64,000 nucleotides of DNA, from NCBI RefSeq assembly GCF_030077735.1, contig NZ_JASJEU010000022.1:1-64000 (forward strand), in the 5' to 3' direction. The stretch is from Gordonibacter faecis. GTDB taxonomy: Bacteria > Actinomycetota > Coriobacteriia > Coriobacteriales > Eggerthellaceae. The notes beneath the pieces are model-generated. The model did no database searches. It saw only the letters and a program-made list of their open reading frames with translations, and had not been told where the DNA came from. A program made the position numbers and the translations under genes. Of this stretch, positions 50,488 through 59,645 are shown piece after piece (position 1 is the first letter of the stretch; each line of letters opens with the position of its first letter).

Positions 50488-51075
50488 TTACACCAGGCGG
50501 AGTTCTACGCGGGTGTCGCGGAGGGAGCAGTGTTCGCAGATGATGCAGGGGATGCTTAAGGAGTCGCAGGGGAGGCGATTATCGAGGTCTTCCAGGGTAG
50601 CACCTTGGTGGACGAGGTAGTCGCCGATCAGGGCGCGAATGGCCTCCACGGCGAAGTGGAGCGTGTAGGATTTGTCGGCCGGCACGCCGTCGAGGGCGCT
50701 TTTGATGTCGTCGGTGGTGATGGCCAGGGCCTCGTCAAACGTTTTGCCTTCCAGCATCATGCACACCACGCTGGCGCAGGCGGTCACGGCCAAGCAGCCG
50801 CGCGTTTTGAAACCCGCCCGGACGATAGTCTCCGTCGTGGGATCAATGACGGCGAACAGGCGCAATGCCACCTCGCCACGCTTCGACTTCCCCACCATGC
50901 ACTGGGCGTTTGCTCCCTCAGGAATGCCCGCGTTGCGGAAGTTTGCCACTACGGCCAGAAGGGTGTCGGAGTAGCCAGCCACGCCGTCCTCGATCTCGGT
51001 CTGATAGACGTCGGCCGTCCTGAGCACGTGGCGGTCGGCCACCTCGCGATAGACGTTGCGCACTTCATCTTCCAT
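50488..51075 (-). CDS. Iron-sulfur cluster assembly scaffold (IscU/NifU-N like)
   Basis: A 195-residue scaffold that would assemble Fe-S clusters for the many 4Fe-4S enzymes nearby. The three ligand regions are NAQCMVGKSKRG, TRGCLAVTACASVVC and the C-terminal CIICEHCS. The extra C-terminal Cys-rich segment (IPCIICEHCSLRDTR) is longer than in E. coli IscU. ATG 51075 follows AAAGGAG; an upstream in-frame extension to 51150 is Pro/Ser-rich and not needed. No cysteine desulfurase gene is adjacent. Confidence 0.8.
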   Translation of the reverse strand: MEDEVRNVYREVADRHVLRTADVYQTEIEDGVAGYSDTLLAVVANFRNAGIPEGANAQCMVGKSKRGEVALRLFAVIDPTTETIVRAGFKTRGCLAVTACASVVCMMLEGKTFDEALAITTDDIKSALDGVPADKSYTLHFAVEAIRALIGDYLVHQGATLEDLDNRLPCDSLSIPCIICEHCSLRDTRVELRLV

Positions 51076-51153
51076 GGGAGTCTCCTTTTCTGCGGCAGCA
51101 GCACTGCGACTTGGGGAAGGGCCCGCATGCGGCGGGCCCGGGGTGGGCACTAG

Positions 51154-52158
51154 CTAGAGGTACAGCGAGCGTTCGACGGAATTCCATTCCGCGAGCGATG
51201 CGGCGTAGGCGGGCTTGAGGTAGTCGGTGGAGTAATAGTACACGTCGCCGTTTGACGCGGTGGTCGTGGCGAGATCGGGGTAGGCGCCCGATTCGCTCAC
51301 CGTCTGCCACAGCGCTTCCACGTCCTCGGACGTGTAGCAGAACGGCTCATTATAAAGTGAAGCGGCCTCGAACGGACGCGGATAGGTGCGTGATTCCTGG
51401 CGCACGCATTCAACAAACGTGGCCACGCGGTCGTCCTCCTTAGCGAGGAAAGCCCAGCGGGCGTATGCGTTGGTCATGTGCTCGCGCGAGTACAGGTAGT
51501 AGCTGTGCGCCCCCACCATGGCAACGATGTCGGCACAGGGAAGCGCGAAGGTGGGGTTGTCAGCAACGGCAGGATTTCCGCCCACCGCGGATGCCTCCAC
51601 CGCTGCAGAAGATGCGGCTGCTGCGGCGGTTTCCGTAGGGACGCTCTCCAGAGCGTCCCTACGAGGATTTTCCGAAACAAGCACGTCATCAGAAACAATG
51701 CTTTCAGGCACCTCTTCCTCAGAGGGTTCTTCGCGCATGAAGCGAGGGATGCCAACGGGCTTGGTGGCGGTGCGGGGCTTCTGCGCGGGTTCGGCCGGTG
51801 CGTCGGCGGGCTCAACTGCATGCGCTTCCAGGTACTCATACACGTTCATTTCCCAGTCGTCGGCCGTCCAGCCTGCGGGCACCAGGCCAGCGGCTTCCCA
51901 GCTCGACGGCTCAACCAGCCGCCCGGCAGCCGATTCGGCGCGCACAGCATCGAACAGCGCCGCCAGAAGCATCTGCTCGTCGTCGGCCGCTGCATCACCC
52001 TGCGCAGCGCCAACCGCCGGCACGCTCGCCGCCAAGGACACATCGGCGCCAACACCAACCTCCGCGGCACCTTCGCCCCCGCTTTCGCCTGCTTCCGCCT
52101 GCGCGGCGAGAGCCCGTATCACTTCTTCGCGGATAGCCCGCGCTTCTTCGTCAGCCAT
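51154..52158 (-). CDS. Hypothetical protein with a molecular-chaperone-like C-terminal region
   Basis: A 334-residue protein. The N-terminal 70 residues are Ala/Glu/Gly-rich. A short ordered segment (about 75-110, WEAAGLVPAGWTADDWEMNVYEYLEA) follows. A second disordered stretch holds the translation of a perfect 30-bp palindrome (RRDALESVPTE). The C-terminal 120 residues (FALPCADIVAMVGAHSYYLYSREHMTNAYARWAFLAKEDDRVATFVE and on) look folded and helical. Family not recognised. It sits 79 bp upstream of the Fe-S scaffold on the same strand and is divergent from a LuxR gene, with a copy of the AOR operator core between them. Confidence 0.7.
   Translation of the reverse strand: MADEEARAIREEVIRALAAQAEAGESGGEGAAEVGVGADVSLAASVPAVGAAQGDAAADDEQMLLAALFDAVRAESAAGRLVEPSSWEAAGLVPAGWTADDWEMNVYEYLEAHAVEPADAPAEPAQKPRTATKPVGIPRFMREEPSEEEVPESIVSDDVLVSENPRRDALESVPTETAAAAASSAAVEASAVGGNPAVADNPTFALPCADIVAMVGAHSYYLYSREHMTNAYARWAFLAKEDDRVATFVECVRQESRTYPRPFEAASLYNEPFCYTSEDVEALWQTVSESGAYPDLATTTASNGDVYYYSTDYLKPAYAASLAEWNSVERSLYL
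51634..51663. repeat. Perfect 30-bp palindrome within a coding sequence
   Basis: CGTAGGGACGCTCT, CC, AGAGCGTCCCTACG: two 14-bp arms, fully complementary. Its CGTAGGG/CCCTACG ends match the element at 31661-31751. It lies in the disordered part of the 51154-52158 protein and keeps the frame open. Confidence 0.85.
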
Positions 52159-52222
52159 CAGTGCTCCTTTAAGGAAACGCCCTTCAACTCAACCATCATA
52201 ATGGTTGTTTCGCGTTCCCCTT

Positions 52223-52238
52223 CATCCCCTCTTTGAGG
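52223..52238. promoter_or_regulatory. Third copy of the AOR-region operator core
   Basis: CATCCCCTCTTTGAGG is identical over 16 bases to the arms at 45401-45474. It lies between the divergent genes starting at 52158 and 52386, suggesting one regulator for both loci, possibly this LuxR protein. Confidence 0.65.
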
Positions 52239-52385
52239 ATAAAAATGCATAATCCGAGGTAAACGGCGTGTCACTCTTCATGCCTTCCCAAACGATACTC
52301 CAGAAGTTAGTCTACAATGGCAACCAACGCGAAGAAGAATTTGCAACCACGTAAGCCAAAGAGCAACCTTGGGGGAGGGAACGTC

Positions 52386-54008
52386 TTGGCGCATCGAACG
52401 TCACGGGAGACCGAGACAGGCCCCGTCGCGGGCGGAAAGCCTGCACCCACCGCCGCAAGTGCGGAGCACCCCGCGCGCCCGCATAGCGAGTCGGACGCTG
52501 GCCCTGTGGACACCACCCCGGCGGCCCAGGTGCGCCGCTTTGCCCCGCTGTGGCCCCTGGTGCTGGGGCTGGCGTTTGGGCGCGCCGGGCTCATCGTGGC
52601 CAGCTACGGCAGTTACACCAGCACCGACGAGGGCATCTTCACCGACGGCGCCATGCTGGTAGCGCTTTCCATCCTGGCCGTGTTTTTCGTGCTGTTCCTT
52701 ATACGTAAGCGCACGCTCAGCAAGTCATCGGTGCGGGCCACCATGCGCGTTTGCGTTGCGCTGGAAGCGTTCACCCTCGCGGCTTTGGCTTACCTTGACG
52801 TGCGCGGCATCAACGAGCCGGCGATACGCTTCGGCCTCAGCGTGCTGTGCACCCTCGTGGCGTCGGGAGCTATCTATTATTGGCTGCGTCGCGCGCGCGG
52901 CACCAGCACCACCGCAGCCGCCGTGTTCGTGTTCTCCACCCTCATCGTGAGCGAGGTGGAAATTTACCTGTGCACGCTGATGCCGATAGCGGCTGGCAAT
53001 CTTATTGCGTGCGTGCTGGTGCTGGCGCAGTACCCCTGCATGAGGTGGGCGCGCAAACGCCTGCAACCCCATGACATCGTGTCGCCCACGCAGCGCAACG
53101 ACTACTTCGGGTTCGCGAAAACCATGCTGCAATCCAAGCAGTTTCTCACGGCCACCGCGCTTGGCATTGGGTGTCTTTCCATTGTTATTGGGCTTTTGCG
53201 CGGCTACCCGGACGGCCTGTCCATCGCGTTCCAACCCGCCACTCGTATTGCGTATGGCCTGCTCACGGTCATCATAAGCGTCGCTTTAATCGCGCTTGTG
53301 CTGAAGCGCCGCGAGCATGTGCTTACCGTGGGCATCTTCGTCATCATGGAGCTTCTGGCGTGTTTCGCGCTGATTGCCTATGCCGCGTTTCCCGAGATGC
53401 TGGATATCGGCGCTGTATTCACCACCACGCTCAATGCGCTGATGGTGGCGTTCACCTGGTACGTTATCATTGCGTTCATGAGCCATGGCTGGCGCGACCC
53501 CTACTATTACGCCATCGCGGGGTGGCTCGTGTGGCTGGGCTGTCGGGCTGTGGCGCGCGTCGCGCTGCTGGAAGTGTCCGGGCTTTCTATGAACGACCTG
53601 CTCACGGGCGCGCTCATGGGAGCCATGGTGGTGGTGTCCACCCAAGTCATCTTCGTGCAATTCCTGAACATCGCACGCCACGGCGCCCAGGAAGAACAGC
53701 AGGAAGCACGCCGCCAACAAGGCATGCTCACCAAAATCATGGGCCTGGATGAACACGAAAGCCTGGCCAGCGTGAGGCAAGCAGCCATGCGCCACAATGC
53801 CGAGGAAATGGGCCGCCAGTTCCTGCTGTCCGAGCGCGAGGTGGAAGTGCTCACGCTGTACGCGCTCGGCTACACGCAAAAGCGTGTGGCCGAGGAGCTG
53901 TTCATCACGCCGGGCACGGCACACGCGCACATCAAGCGAATCTACGCGAAAACGGGGCTGCACTCGCGCCAAGAAGTTCTGGATTATTTGGAGCAGTACG
54001 CGTCGTAA
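52386..54008 (+). CDS. LuxR-type regulator with membrane N-terminus (second)
   Basis: About 540 residues. Some 12 membrane helices are followed by a charged linker and a LuxR helix-turn-helix (LSEREVEVLTLYALGYTQKRVAEEL, ITPGTAHAHIKRIYAKTGLH). TTG 52386 is favoured because GGGAGGG stands six bases before it. ATG 52317 would add 23 residues but has only a weak site and overlaps a possible -10 (TACAAT, 52312-52317). By the usual pattern it should control a neighbouring redox operon; the 4Fe-4S gene follows 78 bp later and the AOR operator core lies upstream. Confidence 0.85.
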   Translation: MAHRTSRETETGPVAGGKPAPTAASAEHPARPHSESDAGPVDTTPAAQVRRFAPLWPLVLGLAFGRAGLIVASYGSYTSTDEGIFTDGAMLVALSILAVFFVLFLIRKRTLSKSSVRATMRVCVALEAFTLAALAYLDVRGINEPAIRFGLSVLCTLVASGAIYYWLRRARGTSTTAAAVFVFSTLIVSEVEIYLCTLMPIAAGNLIACVLVLAQYPCMRWARKRLQPHDIVSPTQRNDYFGFAKTMLQSKQFLTATALGIGCLSIVIGLLRGYPDGLSIAFQPATRIAYGLLTVIISVALIALVLKRREHVLTVGIFVIMELLACFALIAYAAFPEMLDIGAVFTTTLNALMVAFTWYVIIAFMSHGWRDPYYYAIAGWLVWLGCRAVARVALLEVSGLSMNDLLTGALMGAMVVVSTQVIFVQFLNIARHGAQEEQQEARRQQGMLTKIMGLDEHESLASVRQAAMRHNAEEMGRQFLLSEREVEVLTLYALGYTQKRVAEELFITPGTAHAHIKRIYAKTGLHSRQEVLDYLEQYAS

Positions 54009-54086
54009 AACGCGCCTTCGTTCCCTTCGCGCGGGCGTGGGCGCGGTATGATAGACGTCGCTTGATACCGAGTGAAGGAACTCGCC

Positions 54087-55328
54087 ATGCCGAACCTCAT
54101 CGACATAACGCGGCGCATGACCGAAACGCCGCCGCTCGCGTTTTTGCAGGAAGAACGCTGTCTGCCCGAGCGCGACCTTACCGCCACGTGCGCGCGGTGT
54201 GCCGAGGTATGCCCGGTGGATGCCATTGTGGTGGGACGTTCGGCGGGGAACTCGGCGAACCCGCTGGTGAATAGCGACCCGTTCTCCGGCCCGGGCTCCG
54301 TGGTGAAGGAAGGACCTGCTGGTCCGCGCATTGATGTGGAGGTGTGCGTGCGCTGCGGGCGCTGCGTGGTTGCGTGCCCCACCGGCGCGCTGGTGGCCGC
54401 GCCGCCGTGCGACGACGATACGCTGCTGGCGGAGGCCGCGCGCGTGGGAACAGCGGCGGTTGTGCGGGCAGCGGATGGCGAAGGTGGCGCGGCGAGCGAA
54501 CCAATCGGTGAGCCTGCGGAGCGCGTTGCGGGGTTCGCCTGTGAGCGCGCGGCGCGTTCCGCCCGCATCGACGCCGAGCGCGTGGCCGTGGTTCCCTGCC
54601 TCGCGTGGATCGACGAGACGCTCATCGTTCATGCCGCCTGCGCGGGCGCCGAACGCGTTGCGCTGCTGCCTGCGCCGTGTGCTTCGTGCGAGCACGCCGC
54701 TGCTGTGGCTGCGCTTCCCCACTCGGTTGAACAGGCACAACATATCCTTGATGCTTGGGATGTGCCCTGCCAAGCTGTTTGGGTCGAGCAGGGCTCGGCT
54801 GGCCTGGCGGCGCCCCTTGATGCGGAAGCCGCTGGCGAGCTGTCGCGCCGCGGGTTGTTCTCCCAAGCGCGTGCCGCTCTGGCAGACACGGCCGTCGAAG
54901 CGGCGAAAACTCAGGTGGAAGCCCTCGTTGGCCAATCAAGCAAGCACCCTTCCCCTAACCAAGACCCCGACCGCAGGCGCTGGCAGCTGCTCGACGACCT
55001 CCATGCATTCGGCCTTCCCGACGCGCACGCCGTTGTCCCGCGCTGCGTGGCTCCGCGTGTCAGCATCGAGGTGGAGCACTGCTCAGGCTGCGCGCTCTGC
55101 GCCGAGTTCTGCCCCACCGGCGCCCTGCACAAGGCCGGAAAGGCAACCGGCGGCGGCACGCTGCTTGAATTCGACGCCGCGCTCTGTCGCGACTGCGGCG
55201 TGTGTTCCGACACCTGCCGCTACGGCGCGCTTGAGTGCACAGAAACACTCACAGTCGACGAACTATTCGCCCTCGAGCCGCGCACCCTCGCTATCCCCAA
55301 GCGCCGACTCGTTCCCAACAGGCGGTAG
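54087..55328 (+). CDS. 4Fe-4S polyferredoxin-like protein
   Basis: A 413-residue cytoplasmic protein with ferredoxin motifs at both ends: CARCAEVCP and CVRCGRCVVACP near the N-terminus, CSGCALCAEFCP and CRDCGVCSDTCR near the C-terminus. The middle (about 130-320) has extra cysteines (PCLAW, CASCEHA) in a domain resembling those in coenzyme-F420-hydrogenase or NapF-like maturation proteins. It may sense or deliver electrons to a CISM enzyme. ATG 54087 follows AAGGAAC. It probably forms an operon with the LuxR gene or is its target. Confidence 0.72.
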   Translation: MPNLIDITRRMTETPPLAFLQEERCLPERDLTATCARCAEVCPVDAIVVGRSAGNSANPLVNSDPFSGPGSVVKEGPAGPRIDVEVCVRCGRCVVACPTGALVAAPPCDDDTLLAEAARVGTAAVVRAADGEGGAASEPIGEPAERVAGFACERAARSARIDAERVAVVPCLAWIDETLIVHAACAGAERVALLPAPCASCEHAAAVAALPHSVEQAQHILDAWDVPCQAVWVEQGSAGLAAPLDAEAAGELSRRGLFSQARAALADTAVEAAKTQVEALVGQSSKHPSPNQDPDRRRWQLLDDLHAFGLPDAHAVVPRCVAPRVSIEVEHCSGCALCAEFCPTGALHKAGKATGGGTLLEFDAALCRDCGVCSDTCRYGALECTETLTVDELFALEPRTLAIPKRRLVPNRR

Positions 55329-55463
55329 GGCGGCCGCGCCCGCAAGAGCACCCCTGCGACACACCGCACAGGCACCGACGTCGGAATACTCACTGTCTGG
55401 CGCACCTATTCGTCGTAAAATGCTGCCTACACACCCTTCGCACGGAAAGGAACCAACACCGCC

Positions 55464-56504
55464 ATGCTTCATTTCGACTCCGACTATATGGAAGGCGCGC
55501 ATCCCGCCATCATCGAGCGCCTGGCCGCCACGAACCTCGATCAGACGAGCGGCTACGGCACCGACGAGGTGTGCGAGCGCGCCCGGCAGCGCATCCACGA
55601 GGCGTGCGCATGTCCCGAAGCGGCGGTCTATTTCCTGGTGGGAGGCACGCAGGCGAACGCCGCCGTGGCCGACCAGATCCTGCGCCCGTGGGAGGGCATC
55701 ATCTCCGCCACCACCGGCCACATCACCGCACACGAGGCGGGCGCCGTGGAAGCGTGCGGTCGCAAGACCCTGCCACTGCCGCAGCACGACGACAAGCTAG
55801 ACGCCGCTGAGGTGCGCGCGTACTGCGAGGCGTACTGGGCCGATGAGAACCGCGAGCACATCGTGGCACCAGGCGCGGTGTATATCTCACACCCCACCGA
55901 GTACGGCACCGTCTATTCGCTGGCCGAGCTGGAAGCGCTGTCGCAGGTCTGCCGCGACTTCGACATGCGCCTGTTCATGGACGGCGCACGCCTGGGTTAC
56001 GGCCTGGCCGCCGTGGGCACAGACGTCACGTTGCCCGACATCGCGCGTCTGTGCGACGCTTTCTACATCGGCGGCACCAAGGTGGGCGCCTTCTGCGGCG
56101 AGGCCGTGGTCTTCACTAAGCCGGGCCTCGACGACCACTTTTTCACCCTCATGAAGAAACGCGGCGCGCTGTTGGCGAAGGGCCGCTTCCTCGGCTTGCA
56201 ATTTGACGTACTGTTTGAGCGTGAAGCCGACGGGCGACTGCGCTACGAAAATGCCGGTCACCACGCCGTTGAACTGGCCCAGCGTCTCGCCGAAGGCTTC
56301 CGCGCGAAGGGCTACCAGCTGCACCTGAGCTCCCCCACCAACCAGCAATTCGTCGTGCTGGACGATGCCACCAAAGAGCGCCTCGCCCACCACGCCACCT
56401 TCGGCTTCTGGGAACTCACCCCCGACGGCCGCACCGTAGTCCGCTTCGCCACCAGCTGGGCCACCAACCCAAAAGTCATAGACGAACTGCTGGCATTGCT
56501 GTAA
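55464..56504 (+). CDS. Low-specificity L-threonine aldolase family
   Basis: A PLP enzyme of 346 residues cleaving L-threonine (or allo-threonine) to glycine and acetaldehyde. Motifs: the N-terminal GYGTDEVCERARQRI, GGTQANAA, MDGARLGYG, and the PLP lysine in YIGGTKVGAFCGEA. Length is normal. Start ATG follows GGAAAGGAACC. Acetaldehyde made here could feed the AOR or the iron alcohol dehydrogenase elsewhere in the window, but this is only a possible link. Confidence 0.9.
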   Translation: MLHFDSDYMEGAHPAIIERLAATNLDQTSGYGTDEVCERARQRIHEACACPEAAVYFLVGGTQANAAVADQILRPWEGIISATTGHITAHEAGAVEACGRKTLPLPQHDDKLDAAEVRAYCEAYWADENREHIVAPGAVYISHPTEYGTVYSLAELEALSQVCRDFDMRLFMDGARLGYGLAAVGTDVTLPDIARLCDAFYIGGTKVGAFCGEAVVFTKPGLDDHFFTLMKKRGALLAKGRFLGLQFDVLFEREADGRLRYENAGHHAVELAQRLAEGFRAKGYQLHLSSPTNQQFVVLDDATKERLAHHATFGFWELTPDGRTVVRFATSWATNPKVIDELLALL

Positions 56505-56509
56505 AACCC

Positions 56510-56627
56510 GTCTCGCTGGTAGAAGTCTCATCAGAGGCTGCCGTCAGCGAGACAACTAATCGGTTTATGCAAATTCGAACCCGTATGTCATGCAATTCAT
56601 AACATGGACTTTAGGAATTGCATACGA
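56510..56627. repeat. Two inverted repeats between the aldolase and aminotransferase genes
   Basis: GTCTCGCTG (56510-56518) pairs with CAGCGAGAC (56545-56553). ATGCAATTC (56590-56598) pairs with GAATTGCAT (56615-56623), with GTAT/ATAC beyond. The genes converge here, so both probably act as terminators, though T-tracts are weak. Confidence 0.5.
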
Positions 56628-56635
56628 CAGAACGC

Positions 56636-57820
56636 TTACCCTCGATACTCCTCCATCAGGGCCTTGAAGGCGGGGAGGGAGCGCTTAATAACTTCGGGGC
56701 TTACGCAGTAGCTTATGCGGACCCAGCTGGGGACGCCGAAGCTGTCGGAGGGAACCAGGAGTAGCTCATGGACTTTGGCGCGGTTGCTGAAGGCTTGGGC
56801 GTCGTCCTCGAGGGCGCGTACCCACAGGTAGAAGGCGCCTTGCGGTTCTACGAACTCATAGCCCAGTTCAGCCAGGCCTTCGCTCAGCAGTTTGCGGTTT
56901 GCGGCGTAGGCGGCTACGTCGCTGGGCTCGTCCACACAGGCGGCAATTACGCGCTGGAACAGCACCGGCGCGCAGATGTAGCCCAGTGCGCGGCCCGCGC
57001 CAGCTACGGCGGCATTCACCTGGACGGCGTTGTCCATGAGGTCAGACACGTACACATACCCAATACGCTCGCCTGGCAGCGACAGCGACTTCGAATACGA
57101 GTAGCACACCAGCGTGCGCGGATACACGCACGGCACGTAGGGCACCTCGATGCCGTCGTACACAATCTCGCGGTACGGCTCGTCGCTGATCAGGTACAAC
57201 TCGCGCCCGAGCTCAGCCTCCTTTGCCGTAAGCAGCGCGGCAAGCGCCTCCAGGTTCTCGCGCGAATACACGGCACCCACCGGGTTGTTCGGCGAATTGA
57301 TGATGATGGCGCTCGTCTTCGGCCCAATGGCCGCGGCCAGCGCGTCGATGTCCAGTTGAAAGTCGGGCACGTGCGCGGGCACCTCAACGCAGGTGCAGCG
57401 CGCCGTCTCAATCCACACCTTATACTCTGGGAAGTACGGCGAGATAACAATAACCTCATCGCCCGGCTCGGTCACGGCCGAAATGGAAATGGCCAGACAC
57501 GCCGCAGCACCCGAGGTCAGATAGATGTTCGCAGCCGAAGCCGCAATGCCAAACCGGCGGCTGATGCTCTCGGCGATGGTCGCACGCACCTCGGGCACAC
57601 CACTCGCGGGCGAATACCCGTGCAGCGACACGGCCGGCTGTTCCAGCAGCTCAAGCGCCGCGCGCTTCACGGCGGCGGGAGCGGGCACGCTGGGGTTGCC
57701 AATGCTGAAATCGAACACGTTCTCTTCGCCAATTTCAGCCTTGCGCGCCATTCCGTACGCAAACAGCTCGCGGATGGCCGAGGGCTCGTTACCCAGCCCG
57801 TACATCCTCTCGTTCACCAT
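56636..57820 (-). CDS. PLP-dependent aminotransferase, class I/II
   Basis: A 394-residue fold-type I enzyme. The Asn of NSPNNPVGAVYS and Asp of LISDEPYRE bind the cofactor. The PLP lysine is in CYSYSKSLSLPGERIGY. The C-terminal Arg in WVRISYCV binds the substrate carboxylate. AspC/AlaT-like in type; the amino acid cannot be told. ATG 57820 is chosen over an upstream open frame to 58111 that has no homology features; AGAGGA precedes it at a slightly long distance. Confidence 0.87.
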   Translation of the reverse strand: MVNERMYGLGNEPSAIRELFAYGMARKAEIGEENVFDFSIGNPSVPAPAAVKRAALELLEQPAVSLHGYSPASGVPEVRATIAESISRRFGIAASAANIYLTSGAAACLAISISAVTEPGDEVIVISPYFPEYKVWIETARCTCVEVPAHVPDFQLDIDALAAAIGPKTSAIIINSPNNPVGAVYSRENLEALAALLTAKEAELGRELYLISDEPYREIVYDGIEVPYVPCVYPRTLVCYSYSKSLSLPGERIGYVYVSDLMDNAVQVNAAVAGAGRALGYICAPVLFQRVIAACVDEPSDVAAYAANRKLLSEGLAELGYEFVEPQGAFYLWVRALEDDAQAFSNRAKVHELLLVPSDSFGVPSWVRISYCVSPEVIKRSLPAFKALMEEYRG

Positions 57821-57999
57821 GTGCACCACGTCCTCTTTTACCGCCGGTAGATAGTGAAAACCAGGGTAGCACAACCGCGCCAACCCCAAAGCTTTTCCCA
57901 CGCGAACGGCACGCGTGCCATCCACCCAGCGAAGCTCCCGGCCGCGCCCAGCGCCCCAACACCAAAAGCCACCAACAAAACAACAAGCCCCTAGTTGCG

Positions 58000-58040
58000 T
58001 GCGATTCGTTGTTGCAAGGGGGTGAGGGAAACGAATCGCA
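58000..58040. repeat. 11-bp inverted repeat
   Basis: TGCGATTCGTT (58000-58010) and AACGAATCGCA (58030-58040) are exact complements. The stem lies between the aminotransferase start and the DmsC-like stop. No T-tract is present, so a terminator or operator are both possible. Confidence 0.5.
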
Positions 58041-58117
58041 GCAAAACCAGGGAGCTTGTTCGCAAGGCGTGTTCGCGCCGAAACCGGTTTGCCCAGCACC
58101 CGGCGCGTCACGACGGA

Positions 58118-59008
58118 TTAGTAGAACATGAATATACTCGCGCCCAGGTTATAGAACACCACGCGCATGCATACCGCACCGACTGCCGCAGCAACAATGG
58201 CCACCGCAGCCCACATCTTCCATGAGCCTTCCTTTCCTTGTTTTTTGGCAACCAGCAGTGCGGCCAGCGGCACCACAGCGCCAACCAGCACAACACCAAG
58301 CCAGGTGAGCAGCGCCTGCTCGCCGGTAAATACATTCGTCAAAGCCGCGTAATCGATAGCCGGGTTCATCGGCGTGATGGTGGTGAAGTGGCTACCCACG
58401 TTCGTGAACGCCGCACCACTCATCTGCATGGCAATAAGGTAAGCAACCGTTGCCACCGCGTTCACCGCAGCGCCCACCACAGCCAGCAGCTGACCGAACG
58501 GCGAGGCGTCACCCTTAAGCGAGCACAACAGCGCCATGGTGGCCGGGCCCAGCACACAGGCGTTGCCCACCACGTACACAATCCACAGCACGGAGTTCCA
58601 CGCGGGGCGCGCCGCCATCATGTAGGAGTGCGCCATTACCACTACCAGCACCACGGACACCACAATGCCCAGCACCGCCAGCCACGAAGGAATCTTGCCC
58701 TCGTCGCCCGCTTTGCGCAGAAACGCCAGGTAAATCACGGCCACCACCGCAAGCACCACAATAGCGATAAGCTCTTGCGTGATACCCGAGGTCAAGTGTC
58801 CGAACCCGTTGAAGATGCGCTCCCAGTGCTCAAGGTGCAGAAACACCGCGATACCACCCACCACCAGCAAGGCGGCGGACACAATCCAGGCGATCATCTG
58901 CGTCTTCTTGCCTTCGCCCTTCAGCGCAAGCGCGCACTGGCTGGCAAACAGACCCGCCGACCACGCCACCAGCGTGGTGAACACAATCAAAGGCCACTGC
59001 AGTTCCAT
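58118..59008 (-). CDS. DmsC-like membrane anchor of the third CISM set
   Basis: A 296-residue membrane protein with eight or nine helices. PLIVFTTLVAWSAGLFASQCAL at the start and HLEHWERIFNGFGHLTSG near residue 60, with histidines able to bind haem or quinol, are as in DmsC-family anchors. The ATG overlaps the 4Fe-4S gene stop by one base (TAATG). Confidence 0.85.
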   Translation of the reverse strand: MELQWPLIVFTTLVAWSAGLFASQCALALKGEGKKTQMIAWIVSAALLVVGGIAVFLHLEHWERIFNGFGHLTSGITQELIAIVVLAVVAVIYLAFLRKAGDEGKIPSWLAVLGIVVSVVLVVVMAHSYMMAARPAWNSVLWIVYVVGNACVLGPATMALLCSLKGDASPFGQLLAVVGAAVNAVATVAYLIAMQMSGAAFTNVGSHFTTITPMNPAIDYAALTNVFTGEQALLTWLGVVLVGAVVPLAALLVAKKQGKEGSWKMWAAVAIVAAAVGAVCMRVVFYNLGASIFMFY

Positions 59009-59643
59009 TATTCATCGCCTCCCTGCCACTTGCGGTCGCGCAGGATGTAGACGTAGGAAGGCTTGTTCCCCACGTCGGGAAGGTGATGCACGTCCTCGTC
59101 GGTCCACGGTTTGCTCGTCTTGGTGATGGGCTGGAACTCGCCGGACGCATCAGGCGGGCCCACAAACGTCTCGATGCCCTTCTCCAAGTCGCCAAAGAAG
59201 CGAGCACGACCGCCGCACTGGCGCACGCACTCGGGCAGCTCGCCCTGGGCAATTTTCTGCTCGCACAGCGTGCACTTCTCCACCACGCGCTCTTCCTCGT
59301 TGAGGTAGCGCACGTTATAGGGGCAGGCCATGGCGCAGAATTGGCAGCCGATGCACTTCGACTTGTCAATCTGCACGGTGCCGTCCTCAAGCTTCATGGA
59401 CGCGCCTGTGGGGCACACGTTCACACACTCGGGATTCTCGCAATGCTGGCACGTCACCGGGAGGTAGTACATCTCCACGTCGGGGAACTGGCCCGACCCG
59501 CCCTCAATGGGGTTGGGGCCGATGCGCAGCACCTTGTTCCAGAACGCGCCGGGCGCAATGCCGTTCACAATTTTGCACGCGACGGAGCAGGCCACGCAGG
59601 ACACGCAGCGGTTGAGGTCAGTCGCGATAGCGTACTGGGTCAT
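59008..59643 (-). CDS. 4Fe-4S subunit of the third CISM set
   Basis: A 211-residue protein with four 4Fe-4S motifs: CVSCVACSVACK, CQHCENPECVNVCP, CIGCQFCAMACP and CTLCEQKIAQGELPECVRQC. A MYYLPVTCQHC stretch and C-terminal YVYILRDRKW are usual for DmsB-like subunits. Start ATG 59643 has GAGGAGGTG before it and overlaps the molybdoenzyme operon (stop 59646). Confidence 0.9.
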   Translation of the reverse strand: MTQYAIATDLNRCVSCVACSVACKIVNGIAPGAFWNKVLRIGPNPIEGGSGQFPDVEMYYLPVTCQHCENPECVNVCPTGASMKLEDGTVQIDKSKCIGCQFCAMACPYNVRYLNEEERVVEKCTLCEQKIAQGELPECVRQCGGRARFFGDLEKGIETFVGPPDASGEFQPITKTSKPWTDEDVHHLPDVGNKPSYVYILRDRKWQGGDE

Positions 59644-59645
59644 GC

